From NCBI RefSeq assembly GCF_020382885.2, contig NC_058499.1, positions 7,487,872 to 7,551,871 on the forward strand: a DNA stretch of 64,000 nt, read 5' to 3'. The notes beneath the pieces were generated by a model. The model did no database searches and had not been told where the DNA came from. It saw only the letters and a list, made by a program, of their open reading frames with translations. Both the position numbers and the translations under genes were made by a program. The stretch is from Scatophagus argus. Its lineage: Eukaryota > Chordata > Actinopteri > Scatophagidae. The number at the start of each line of letters is the position of its first letter. Position 1 is the first letter of the stretch. Positions 1-13,200 of this stretch are shown one piece after another.

Positions 1-2725
1 AAATTTACTGACGTCTTAAAGGTCATGAGTGTTGAACCAGGACGTTGACAGGATGCTGCTTCGACAGGAGTGATCAAACCTTTTCACGAGGCATGGAAAA
101 CATGAAGGTTTCACTGAAGAAATTAAGATGATAGAGAAATGAGCTGATTAAACCCACAGTCTATGGTGTTAATAGGGCTGTTTTGTAATTTTATGTCTAT
201 ATTCTCCCCAGTTTGTCCATGGAGACCACACATGACAGACTTTTCCCTTTGCTGATCCATTGCTTTTGTCAGTGCAAGTGAGTAGTCTAAGAGCAGCCCA
301 TTCATCCTCAGCCTGCTCTGTGTGCAGACAGCCACAAGCTTTTGTTGAGTTATAGTGTCCTCAAATAAAGGGGCTTCCTCCCTTTAACAGCCCCAGGAGC
401 TCTGTCGCTCCACTTCCCATTGTTCCCAATGAGGTCCGGCTTTTACAACTAGGTGAGAGGGTGTCAAATTGAAGGTGAAATATGAGCTGTCCTAATTGTA
501 CATCTCTGCAATGTTTGGCAAAGCAGTTAGACGGCAGCGTACTTCTGATAAAGTGAAGAAACAACCCGTGTGCTGTGCTGTGACAACAGGCTTTGCCTCG
601 CAGAGAGGTGTTATGTCATGTATTACAGGTTACTCCAGGGAAACTGGAAATTCATGTTTTATTACATCACACATGGCACAACAGGGTTACAGCAAGTTAA
701 ATAACACACAAATTATTGGGTAGATTAGCAATATGTTCATTGTTTCCACAAAATCAGGGTCATTCAAACTGACCTCATCTACTTAAGTATTATTATTATT
801 TATACCACTGCATTACATACTGCAATTTGATAATTAAACACAGATCGTTTGATTATGGTCCTTTATGGATATAAGTATTATGACCATTTTGTTGCTATTT
901 GGCAAATTAGACTTTCAGTGAAAAGTTTAAAAGTTCAGGTGTAACCACATCTCATTACCAATTTAGTCCAATAAATCTGGAATCCTTTCCTTTATTCATT
1001 TTAATTTTTCCTATTCAGCGCTCTTGAGAAACACATGATCTTTAGCAAGGTCAAGTGTCACATGAGTAGATATTTGTCTTTAATTTTTACAAATGTCTCT
1101 TGTCAGAAACTAAGCTTAGATCTAAGCCTTGCCCTCAGCTGCCTCCAATGTGTCAGAGTGAAACAGTAAAAGGGGTTATGTGAAGGTTATAGGGCTAACA
1201 AGGCCACAGTCTGACCTGAGTTTGTCAGCACCAATCTGGCTAAGTCAATATCAATGCACTGACTGCTCCACCAGTTGACCTTTTCCTCCCTCTTTCAAGG
1301 CGTAAAAAGGATTGTTGTTACAGTAGAGTGATAGGCTTTTATTGGCCTTTATAACTGAGGCTTTTGTTGGCCCTGTGTCCTGCTAATACCCGTTGGCAAG
1401 TCATTTAAACCTCAAGAATGCCTACTTTTTATAAGGTAGCTCACACATCAGCGGGAGTTGCTCTCAACAATGGTCATCAGTGACAGTAAGTTAGAGACTG
1501 GCCTTCCCTTTGACCCCTTTATGGCATTTCTTGGTACTCAAATTCGTCTCTTTTAAACATGTTAGCATCCATCGCTAGACACAATGTTTCACATTGTATC
1601 ATGCGCTTACTGCAAGTTACAGCATTCTTCTTTTTCCAGAAGCTTTGTTTTACGGGTCCCCCTGTTCAAGGACATGTTTGAACCAGAGAAGAATGCAGTT
1701 TTATCATTGGGCGGTGGTTCTGATGAGGATCATCCCTGTCCTGTCGTTGTCAGGGCATGCTGGTCATAGACTACGCCACTTTTTTTTTTTACAACAGCGA
1801 GGAGGTGCAGACCAGGTGTGAGGTGCTGTTCAGGTCGTTGTGGCTATGACAGGGGAATGGGCTGTAAAGCCCCGGGGACATAGATTTATGGGTCATCTGG
1901 TGCTCTCTAAGGTCAAAGGTCGGGGATGCATGACTTGTCCAACTTAATATTATTCAACTATCTGACGCGAACCTTGAACTTTGCAGCCTCCTACTTCTAA
2001 CTATAGAGTTGTGTGATCTCAGAATGAGACTCATGAGGTTATTCTGATATGACAAAGACAATCTAAAGATGGCTTTAAATAGCTGTCCTCATCTTAGTTC
2101 ATTGCCAAAGGCCACTCACTCTGTTTTGCTGTTTCAGTGTAAGATGTTTCCACAATCTGGACCTCATAGATATTTGCTATTGCATCTTTGAAAATTTAAA
2201 CTTGTTACTCAGCTCTCTTTAAAATCTGCAATTTTGAAATTAGAAGAAACTTTATAAGGAAGGACAACTGCCTCCTGTAATCTTCAAATGTGGCAAACTC
2301 TTGCATTGAATAAACAGGTGGTTTATGTCTACCTTTAGGGGAAGTTGGGGACAAATCTGTTTACTCGTGCTGATATTGCTGAATAAGCTTTCTTGCTTCT
2401 GTCTGGATTAATTTATCGCCTTGGCTTTGCCATTCATGAGTGTCCCCCCCCAAAGGCAGGATGCTGTGTTGTCCCTCCCCTCTAAGAATTGCTAATAGAG
2501 CAGGGTGCAGAGTCTTTAGGACCAGTACAAAGGCCTGTAAAAGGGGGCCTCTCCTCCCTGGCTGGCCTTGGCTGTTACAATGGCTTTGTCCACACACCCA
2601 CACACAGCTACGCTATATGAGCCATGCATGCCACAGACCGACAATCAATTTGTTCGATCAGTTTTGTTTCAGATAAACTTTACTTTCTTATCACCGAAAG
2701 GAACATCAACCCATCTAAATTTAAA

Positions 2726-3145
2726 GGTGCAATATGTAAGTTTTTTTTTTGGTTTAAAACTATGTCACAGATGTCTATGTATTATGTTGCACTGATAACT
2801 GCTGAAGTTAGTATGCTGATCAGATAGCCATCCTGTCTCGCAAAACTACTGAGTACCTCAAGAGGCCTTAGTCCGATAGTATCACTCAGGTCCCTGGAGG
2901 TGGATGTTGACTGATGCCTTTTCTTTCCTTCCTGATCAGAGCCAGTCCTGGTTGGAGCTGTTGTAAATCGCCTTGTCCTTACCTTGACATCAGACTGTTC
3001 CCTGAAAGGCTGTTGATCGTTATTCTGTTGGCCACTCTCCTGGCTCTGGTTCTGGTGCCCATTCCAGCACTGTCCTGCCAACATTCCCCACTGAGTCTAG
3101 CTTGCCAGCACCCCGCCCAGTGCTGCGAACTCCTGTTCCATACCT
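2726..3145. repeat. Probable fragment of a fish interspersed repeat
   Basis: The block begins with AAAGGTGCAATATGTAAG, a string I associate with the ends of abundant non-autonomous elements in percomorph genomes. It continues as a GC-richer stretch up to a tract near 3100-3145 that differs from its AT-rich flanks. I found no matching inverted terminus and no clear target-site duplication, so the element is probably truncated. The family name is not known to me. Confidence 0.35.
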
Positions 3146-4079
3146 AGCTGCCTAAATGACAGTGAAATGGTGGTCAGTATTCACCACCCACGCTGATATT
3201 TCAGCATGTAACGGTGTGAATGTGAGGGATATGAGTAGGCAGAGGATGGAAAGAGTGCCTTTCGATCACAGGCTGCCAATCATGCATAATAAGTAAGCTA
3301 AGAGAGGAATGAGTTGGTAGTATGTGGACAATGATGTTCTTCTGTACTAAGGTCGATGTATCAAACACTGAATAGAATGTTGACTGACTCAAATCATCTG
3401 CAGAACTGTGCAGGTAAATCAATAATTCTGTAGTGCTTGCTATATTTTTATTGCTGTTGTTCAAACGACTCCTTCGCTGCATAACCCTTATGAACCCTGT
3501 TACATCAGCCCCCTCTTAATAACCCGTACAACTCACAGTGTAAATGCTTCACGCATGTGTTCTTGTTCACAGAATTACACCCTGATGTCATCTCCACAAA
3601 ATTAAAGAGCTGCTAAAATGTTAATAAAGAAAGCAATTCTAGCTGCTTAATAGATTCTTTTCCTCCTAGTAAAATGTTCTGCTGGTTTGTTTTAGTCTTA
3701 AAGTATGTTAACCCTCTACAGGAAGAACCTTGGGTTGAAAAGGATGAACTTTTAGGTTCTCTTAAACACAACTATTTTCTCTATAAAGCCTGTCCTTTTG
3801 GGAGAAAGTAACACTTTGAGTTTGCAACCAAACAACCACAAAAGCATGCAAAAGGTGCAACTGTCCAGAGTTTGACCTGAACTGGTCACTTTTGTTTTCT
3901 GAGGCAACAGGAAGAGAATCACGTTCTGACATTCCTGTAGAGGTGAAGGAGAGGCAGAGGTCAACTGTGTCCTTCTGGGGAGTTTCACTGGATGGGTGGA
4001 CATTTTGGTTTAAAGGCACATCTCTTATTGTAGCACCTGTACAGTGCCGGTACACAGTAAAGGCAAACTTGCAAAGTAG

Positions 4080-4275
4080 GCAATGCTAGAAATGTAGTGT
4101 TGACTTTCAATATTTGCACCCCTAATTTAATACATTTACAAACTATCATAGAAAACAAAGAAAAGCAGTAGATACTCACATGTGACAACCAGTGAATTTT
4201 GCTCTACAAAGATTAATCAACAAAATTGTTGGAGATGGATTTTCCATCATTTGACTAATCGATTAATTGCGTAGC
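4080..4275. repeat. Interspersed repeat with ATTAATCGATTA-like end
   Basis: This stretch contains AAAGAAAAGCAGT, followed about 90 bp later by GACTAATCGATTAATTG. The same pair of landmarks, in the same order and in diverged form, occurs at about 33830-34190. The two copies therefore look like members of one dispersed repeat family. No coding potential is seen. Confidence 0.45.
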
Positions 4276-4919
4276 TTCACATTAGGCTGGAGGGTTGTTC
4301 TGTTCAACCTTTCATTACAGTACACAGATTTACATAATGTAGTTATGTTTTACATTTCACTGAATGATGTTGGACATTTTGAATCCTCACTCAGACATTG
4401 CTAAGCTAATAATAACAGCTTTGGGATTTAAGTAATTTTTTGCACAGGCCTCCTGTGTTTCATGTTAAAGGCATCATAGATGGTCTTGTTTAGACATGCT
4501 GACGTCATGTTTCAGTTAGAGAAAAAGGTTATGTGAGGCTGAGCCAGGATATTGCGGATGGTAGGAAGTAATTTCTTGCAGCGGGATAAATAAAGCATCT
4601 TTTGTTCACCAGATCCAACAATCAGTCTATAATCATAAAGCTGTAGTTAGCAGTTCTCTGTAACTTAATGACATTTTAGCGCTCAAGAGGAGAGAGACAA
4701 ACCACCAGATAAACCAAAGCCTGGCTGTGACGTTCACCACCTTACCCACATCTTTGAGTTGTTGATAGTGAAGGAAGGAGAAGAATGTCATGTGAAAGCT
4801 GTTGTGGAGATGGGGCGGTCAGTGTGGTAAAATGAGCTTTGCCATCACTGATGTGCTACTTAAAAGCATAGTTCCTGTGAGCTTGAGCTCTACCGGTGGT
4901 TCTCATTTGGAAGCATATG

Positions 4920-5382
4920 TTTGAAGTACGAGGGGAGGGTCAGAAGAGGAGAGACGCCTCACTCCTCCATACCTTGCCATGACTGGCTGCTCTGAGGGTT
5001 GAGGGGCTGGGCTAAGGTTAAGAAGGCTGGGTTGGGAGATGGAGGAGGAGGAGAGGTGGTGGTGGGTGAGAGAGACAAGGGTGGGATGACCATCTGGTTG
5101 AGCTCCTCCATGTACACGCACATGCACACACCCTTCTCCAACACTCTCTCCCACGCACTCAGACAGACATCTCACTGACTTTTTACAGCCAGAGCTTTGA
5201 TATGGGCTGTTACTGTGCTGACACTTCTGATAGAGAAGGCTGACTGCTTCTGTCCTGGAATTAGAGCTCTGAGGATCTTACATAGATATGGAGCCCAGAG
5301 GCTGGAAAAGAATCTAGGACTGGATATAGTGGCGATAAGATCCATTTTCCTGCTCGCCTCAGGAGAGTTGGCCTACACTGAG
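4920..5382 (+). other. Candidate 5' noncoding exon (possibly prickle1)
   Basis: A purine-rich, GC-richer stretch ends in a consensus splice donor, CTGAG|GTAAGA, at 5382/5383. It could be a first or second noncoding exon of prickle1, whose coding exon 4.9 kb downstream has a clear upstream acceptor at 10236-10237 and therefore needs at least one 5' exon. The start of the exon is not defined and no promoter motif fixes it. The open frame at 5197-5403 shows no recognisable domain. This is inference from one donor site and context. Confidence 0.25.
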
Positions 5383-8300
5383 GTAAGACCGGCAGGGAAA
5401 TGACTGAAGATGTAATCTGTTTTACTGTTTGTTTTTTCAGAGGCATGTACTTTGTTTGTAGTTAGTTTGTAGGAAAAAAAACTATTTTAAATAGTGGAGA
5501 TGTTATTGTACCATAACTCATCCTGAACTATCTTTTGTTACTACATGAAACATGCAGACAAAAAAAGGTTTGAAATCTCTTGGGCAACTTCAGATTTTTT
5601 GCTTAAAATCTGCCTTCAGAAGAACTTTTTCCCACTGTGGATTGTGTATACTGCATACTGAATTTACTGGGATGTAAATGTGTTTGTCTGTTATGTGACA
5701 GAAGCATGTGTGTTGAGTCTAAGTTCATTTGGGCCAACGCATGCAGGTGGTCTCCACAGCGTAGATCTCTGTGGGGATGTCACTCCCATCCATTTGGTCT
5801 TGGAAAAACACTCCCCCAGCCATGAAAGGAAGCCTCAATAAGCTGACCAAACTCCAGCCATGTAGCACCTCAACACTGCATAAAACAGGCTCCTCTTTGG
5901 GTCTCTTGCTAGCTGCACTCAGGCTTCCCAGCAGCATTTCCACCATGGTGTTGACTGGGTTCAAACTTCTTGCAGAAATGCCTGAATGAACGTTCCTAAG
6001 TGTCATTTTCTGCTTTATTTTATGATTGTAAGTTGGCTTACTGGATTATTAGTTTACATGTTTAACCTAAAATTGCTGATTTGTGTGAGGTTCACAAAAG
6101 GATCTAATGGTCTAACCAATCTGACCTGACCTGTAGTTAGTTGGCCAGATCATTTGTTTTATTCGTTTGTTTTTCACACAGGATAGTAATTTGAAGATAT
6201 TTGCGTATGCCAGGACAGTGTAGTAATATGCTGTTTAATTCTGAGGTTGAGACATATCTTGCCTGACATATAAATAGATTTGTTAAAGCTCAAGTAAGCA
6301 GGGACTATGAAGAGAAAATCTTGTTTTTCTCTTCAAGTAGAGCCTATCCTGTATTGCTGAACTTGCATGAGCCAAGTTAAACATGTAGGGTCAGTCCAAA
6401 CTGACAGAGAGCACTGTGTTAGGTTGTGTGCTTGTCCATCATCCACTTCCTAGAGGAATATAGACAGTAATTCAGACCAGAAGCTGCTTATTTTCCCTGT
6501 CCACTCTCTCAAGGGTTGTTAATCCAAAGCTCCAGTGTCTGGATTTTAGGGGACTCTGGTTAAAGTGCTGTTGAATGCTGTTTAAAATGTCACTGACTGC
6601 AGTATTTATTGGTCAGTCGCAGTATGAGGTCCTGTGAGGGGTTTGTATTCCGCAAAGTGATAAATAACTTTACACTGTAGTTAACACATGATGCAGAACC
6701 CCACTGTGCCTTCTTAAGGGTTAATACAAATCTGTGGTTAACTTTTTCCTTAATGAATCAAGTTTGCACCCACTTGTTCACTGACCTCCTGTTATTTAAA
6801 GCTCATTGGAATATAGGCTTTCTGTGCAGACAAGACTAGTGCAGTCACTGTGCGCTTTTTCCCCAAAAGACGGGGCTCATTCATTCAAAATGTCTTGTGG
6901 GATGTTCTAAAATCTTCAGTCACAGAAAACCATTGAAAGCACACATGTGTTCCAACTTCCACCCTTTCACCTGCCTTGACTTATATTTCATCCCTTTTGT
7001 GTAACAAGACACATTAACATTTTCATATGCGTCAGTCACCCCATTTTAGCCTCAGTCTGATGACACCCCCCACCACCCTCTGGCCTCTGTGGGCAGATCA
7101 GTCAGATATGCAGGCCTGCAGCTCCCAAAGCCATGTTAACAAGCACCTTTACAAAAGAGTGCGGGGCTGTTAAACATTCAGGACTGCAGGGGTCTGGCTA
7201 GTGTGGGAGGAGGGCAGGACAGGGGGAACAGAACAGCGAGAAGGGGGGGAGAGTAAAAACTAATCGCACATACTATAGGTCCCTTGTTGGGATAAAAACT
7301 TTAAAAGCCAGCACAAGTAGTCACTGACTTGGTGAGTCAGTATGAGCATGATTAGGTTAGTTGGCTCAGTGCCTCCGTCGTTCAAACAGTTAAGGTAGCA
7401 TTCTGGGCAAAGTTGCAGGAAATTAACTTCTTGACATCTAAAGGAAAAAATTAGCATACAAGAAGATGTGGCTGTTTGCTTAAGACTGAGTCATGTTCAT
7501 CCTCTATTCGTCTTCTGGGGCCTGGCTTAAGTTCAAGCCTGACATTCCTGTGAGTCAGGTTTGGCTTTGTGATACATCCTTGTGGAGTCTTGGCCAACAT
7601 GTGAAAGCAAACATCTCTCTAACAAATGCAGCGCATGAGTGAGGCTCTGCCTGATAAAATGTGAGGCTGTGACTTTGGAGGCTCTTGGCTCCTGACAGAA
7701 CCTGCCTATAGTTAGCTATCTCCCATGTGAAACCCAAGCTGCTCTCAAACAAGGCCACATTTTTGCAGGTTATTTTGGTCTCATTTGCAAGTCAATAGAT
7801 GTGACTAGAACAAGAGACTGTCTTATCCCCCCCACCCCCCAATCTGTAGAGAGGTTATCTGGGTTTAAGGCTGTAACTGTCATGTATGAGGAGATAACAC
7901 ACCACATCTTCAGGAGAAAAAAAGGACTTAAAGGCAGATAAACAAGCTCTTGATGGAACAAGCCTTTAGTGGATTCCTTCACAAAGGTTTTATTGTTCAG
8001 GATATCAAGCATGTTAATGGGACATATCATAAGGCAATCCACCTGATTTGACACTTTGTGGTAAAGTAAACAAATTCCAAAAAAAGCCCACGAATCCACC
8101 ACAGGCTCAAGAAGGGAATGCCAGGCATTGGCAGTAGCGAGGTCACTGGAGTGACTCGTCCTTGAGGAAGATGAGTTGATATGAATGGCCAGCGGCTGCG
8201 TGGCCTGGCGTGTCATGTGTGGAGCAGTTAATCATCCACAGGAGGGTGTGGAGTGCCCCTCTCTCAGAAAGAGTCGTCACTGAACAAGAAGCTGGGTACA

Positions 8301-10237
8301 TGGGCATCCAGCTGACTCTGACAGGGTGTTTATGTTGCTGTGTGTGTATGTGTATGTGCTGTTGACCAGCATAGCCTATGGTTCTACATGTCTGCACGCC
8401 TGTGTCAGTGTTGGCTTCAGCATAAATGTGTGCATTCCCACTTCATGTATGTATAGGAGCTGCACATTCCAGCTGGGTATATATATCATTCCAGGAGAGA
8501 GCGCAGATTTTCAGGTCCCTTTACTGTCACATTGGTGTTCAAAGGCTGCACTCGAGTGTGTCTGGTTTTCTCAGCTGTCTCTCTGTGGCCCTCTGTGCCC
8601 TCACAGGCCATAGGGGGTGGAGGTTTGGGGGGAGGTGGTGTAAGAGCCGGGCTGCTGGACACTGGCTGGGCTCCCATTTGATCTCAGCTAGAGCCCTTGG
8701 CCTGTGAGAGATGACCACAACTGGACACGCATTCATCATGTCTGCTTGTTCCAAGGTTTAGAGCAGCTAAGGAAATAAAGTAGACTTACAGGAGTGTTTT
8801 AGTTAGCAACTGACAATTATTGATAAACCAGGTTTTTGAATTGATTTATTACACAACTTTTAAACAGAGTACCTTTTTCTTTTGTCGCAAACAAAACACT
8901 GACCCCTCAGTTTGTCACATTGCAAATTTTTAACACTAATATATCACTTAACCAACTAAACACCCGCTGTCTCACCCTCCCCACACCATGACAATGGACA
9001 CTGTGGGGACGGTGAGACTATAAAGGTTACTTTATTGATAAATTAATGATTTTTTTGTATTTTAACAAACTATGCACTTATATCTTTTTTTGTTGCTACT
9101 GCATTACAAACCCTTCTGCAACAATGTGGATGTGTAAAAAAGCATTAGTGACTATGGCCACCACACACATAGGTCAGCACTGCTAGTCTTTGATCTCCTT
9201 GCTCTATTTTTCCTCTTTCTATTGCATTGTCAGTGTCCAACTGAGTATCAGTCGACGCCATCCATCCACGTCCCCCTCTATCCATCTCTCTTCTGTCCAG
9301 CTACTTCACCTGTCTGGCATTGTTCTGTCCATCTAAAAGATGAAAGGATGATCAGACATTCACTGCAGCAGGTTGGAAAACAAACAGACCAAAGAAAAAG
9401 CTGAGATGAAGGGAGCGACCAGGCTTGTGGACATTCCCCATATGGTGGCCCTGTCCTAAGGCCAAGCCTGTGTTTATACAGACCACAGGCTCAACTGATC
9501 AAGCCAGCATCAGATCTCATGTGGTGGCCCCTCTTGGGACATAGTATGACGTAGCACCTCAGAAGGTTAAATGATGACTCAGTCAGACCTTAGCTCCACA
9601 GATAAGGTGAAACCTAAAGATTTAACAACCAGTGCGCGGTATTGTTCTTGTTTTTGAGTTGAGGCAAACTGGATTACAGTATAGTAAAGGAATGAGGTCT
9701 GCGAAACATTGCCCAAGACTGGGCAAACATATAAGCAGCTTTGAATTCACTTTGTATTTATGAATAGCAAACTGCTTGTTACTGTCACTATAATGAGATT
9801 GGACGTCACCTCATGAAGCTCTGGGAATTTCCTAATGGTCTCTATAGCCTCAAAAGCCACATGAGGAGGGCACATGTTTAACTGCCACCGCAATAGCAGT
9901 GAAAGGCTATAGTTCTCTTTATGAGTGTCCTCATGAAGTCGACTCATCACTTGAAGCGAAATAAGAAAAGCTTGCTCATATACCATAATGGGCTTTTGAG
10001 GGGGCACTGTGAACCTCATGAAAGAGACAGTGATGGTGTAATTCAGCTGGTGGTTAGCATTCAGGGGAATAGCACTAACATAAGAGATCGGGATTAGGTG
10101 GGGAAAGGATGGCATTATATGGGGATTGGTTGATCTAATGGCTTGTTAACCAACATTTTGTTTTCCTGTCTCCTGTCAATCGTCCCTCCACTTCCTATCC
10201 CTTGTCCCATCCTTTCCATTTTCCTTTGTCTATCTAG
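5383..10237. other. Noncoding region, probably 5' intron of prickle1
   Basis: No exon-like reading frame was found. The stretch contains short GT-rich and C-rich tracts (for example TG repeats near 8336-8360) but no complete repeat that I could delimit. It ends in the polypyrimidine tract and AG (10236-10237) that precede the first prickle1 coding exon. Confidence 0.5.
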
Positions 10238-10251
10238 TAAAAAATCATCTA

Positions 10252-13200
10252 ATGAGCCTGGCGAGTGCAGCAGTGTCAGCAGCTGGCTTCAAGGGTGGGG
10301 CACGCCAGCGAGACTTGATGATGGAGCAGAAGGTCAGTAAGCTGACGTCTGGCTTCCAGCGCAGCTCCACCTCTGATGATGACTCAGGCTGTGCACTGGA
10401 GGAATATGCCTGGGTACCACCTGGCCTTAGGCCTGAGCAGGTGAGCAAAATATTACTTAAAAATGGACTATTCTTATTGCTATAGTTGATGAAATTCATG
10501 AAGGCATTCTGGGCTAAGCTTAAACAAGACTGCTTAGTTTGGAAAGCTTGCAGTATGATATTGCTCTCTTTAATTGTACCTATTTTATTGGTTCACATAT
10601 CATTATTTCCAAAAGTCACCACAATGAATAATAGTGTAACCTCCCGATAGAGAATAAAAACAGCTCTGACCTGATTTTAGCTCCCTTCTAGCCCATTTGC
10701 CTGGCCCAGATAAATGCTATTCAGTGCATTACTGAATAACATACCATCTAGAGTCTCTGGATAATGGCACCTATGGGACAGACAGCATATTTCATAAAAC
10801 TTTTGGTCCCTTTGTTAAAGGCAGACTTGTCAGGCTCCACCAAGCAGCCAGTTAAAGACAGGATGTGTGTGTACTGTTATTTACAAACTGTGGTGCGGCA
10901 AAATCTGCTTGTGATTATCAGAGATTTGTTAAGAGCAGGACTTGGTGGGTCGAGTCTACCGCTGCTGGCAGCATGAGGAATCAAGGGGCCGTCTTTTAAC
11001 AAGCGTTCCCCTCCACAAACACAGGCAGGGCTGTTAGTTGTGTCCGCAGGGCAGACAGTGTGATGTGGCACTTCTCCCAAATCTAGTGCAATTTTTTTTC
11101 TCTCCTGGTTTCTCTCTTCCTCTTCGCGTCTCTCCATCCCACTTCCCTTGTTAAACAACACACATGGAAGCAATGAGGGGGAGATGGGCAAGAAGAGATG
11201 GGTTCACAGCAAAAGAAAACCTTAAACACCAAACATGCAGGGCCTTTTGTTTTGGTAATGCATAGATCAACTGTAATGTTTTTACTGCAGCTATTGCCGT
11301 GAATGGGCCATGTATTATGGGTCATCATTACAGTAAAGAAACACATAGAGCCTTGGTGATAGTAAGTGGCTGTTCCCCAGCCCCTAGGGAGCTGGATAAG
11401 GGGTAATAGCGGCATGAAAATGTGCATAATTTATGGTGGGGGCAAACGTTGGGTTGATTGTCAGGGTAAATTGCTGTTACCCCCCCCTCTAGACAGCCAA
11501 AGCTGCAGGAAGCCCCCCCAACCCCACCCCCTCACAAGACAAGCACATCCCACCTCTTTATCTAGCCGACTGTAATAGCCCCTCCCTCATAAAGTTTAGT
11601 TTTCAGTGGTCAGCCCCAAGGGTCAAAGTGCCACTGTGACAGGCTGCTTTGTCTTGTCCCTATAGAGACAAGCATATCTGTGGAAAAATACAATCTTTAA
11701 ACTGATTTTTGATTTGACCTGTTGACCTGTTTTGACTTGTTTAGTACAGATTTATGAAGAAAATTATTCCTCCAATGCCGTCATCAAAGAACAATGATTA
11801 TATGCGTTGTCCTGTTTAAATAAAGCTGATGTGGGGGTTAAGAAAAACCCAAGCAAACACTTTGATTCCACAAAGTCAGTCTTCCATACATTTTACATAG
11901 AGCTGTCCCAGAATGTGTCTCATCATAAATTGATGTGTTGCTTCTTTGGTTCCCTGGAGAAGAATTTGTGTTTGTAAGTATGGACTGTTCTGTCTAGGAT
12001 CATAGCGATAATATATTGCTGCAGCTGGATGGAAAAGGACGAAAATGTGGGTTTAAAAAACCTTCTGAATTTCTTGGGGAACCAAAAACACAGCTATACA
12101 TTCAGATTAATGACCCCACATACTTGAAAATACATAACTTGGAAAGGGTTTCATTTGCCTTGCTTGGGGATTCATTGAGCCTGTCACCAAAAAACTTGTA
12201 TCTTGTCATGAGACTTTCTAATTTGGCTTTGTGCCAGACATTGTTGCTAATCTTCATACTCCATGGCATCATTTCTCCAGGTCCAGCTGTATTTCTCCTG
12301 TCTGCCTGAGGATAAGGTCCCCTATGTGAACAGTCCAGGAGAGAAATTTAGAATTAAGCAGCTCCTGTACCAACTTCCGCCGCATGATAATGAGGTAAGA
12401 ATACTTTGTACGTGTAAATGCGAGAATCGTAAAATTCATCCCAGCTCATCCTCTCATTTACACCACAGCTGCAGAAGAGATCAACTTTCCATTTTGTTTG
12501 GGTAGCCGTATGTGTTGCCACCCACTGAACCCACAGCGTTAACAGCCTCACCATCTCCATGCCATCCCGCTAACGTGATCCCTTGGCATTCACGCTGCCA
12601 TCACACTAGGGGATTTTTGTTCCACAATCTTGTAGACGTGTAGTGTGGGCACAATGTGACTTTTGACTTGATGATTTTGTGATGTTTGCTGCGAGCCCCC
12701 ACCAGCAGGATTCCTGTCATAGCAGTGGTTTTTACGAGGAGTGCTCAGCAGGAGAGAGGGACGTTGGTTGAAAGGAGCTTTATGTGATGCCACCACCACA
12801 GTGGCACCACAGTTCGACTTGGCTGTCTCTCTTCCTTTGTTGCCTGGCCTCTTGATTTCATTCTAAACTCAGGCCTTGTTTGTGTAAACGTCTGCTTTCC
12901 TTCTTGTTAAGACTTTGGGAAACATCAAAAAGGCCTGTTGTAAAAATGATGCTCTCAATCAAGGACTGTGGGTGGAGATATGTAGGGGGTCTAGGAAGGG
13001 CAAGCTGGGGTCAAGAGTTGCCTTTGTTCAGCATGCTCTGGTATGCACTCTGCCCTCTATCATACTTGCCTAAGTTTCTAACTTTTTATTAGTGGCCAAC
13101 AGAAACAGAAAGTCACCTGAACAGGTTTTTTCTTTTATTATTTCATCAAATTATATGATGTAAAAGTGTGTAGAGTGAAAGTAGCCTTCTTACTAACTTA

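Larger units (their letters stand above)
1..4900. other. Noncoding region upstream of prickle1
   Basis: I see no coding exon here. The open frames are short, lack recognisable protein content and are not flanked by paired splice sites that extend them. The stretch is AT-rich with poly-T runs and several interspersed-repeat pieces, listed separately. It is either intergenic or part of a long 5' intron of prickle1; the sequence alone cannot decide. Confidence 0.6.

Noticed and set aside
7770..8216. 148-codon minus-strand open frame, the longest in the left 10 kb
   Set aside because: The composition is not protein-like, no domain is recognised and no flanking splice signals extend it. A frame of this length can arise by chance in a 64-kb window.
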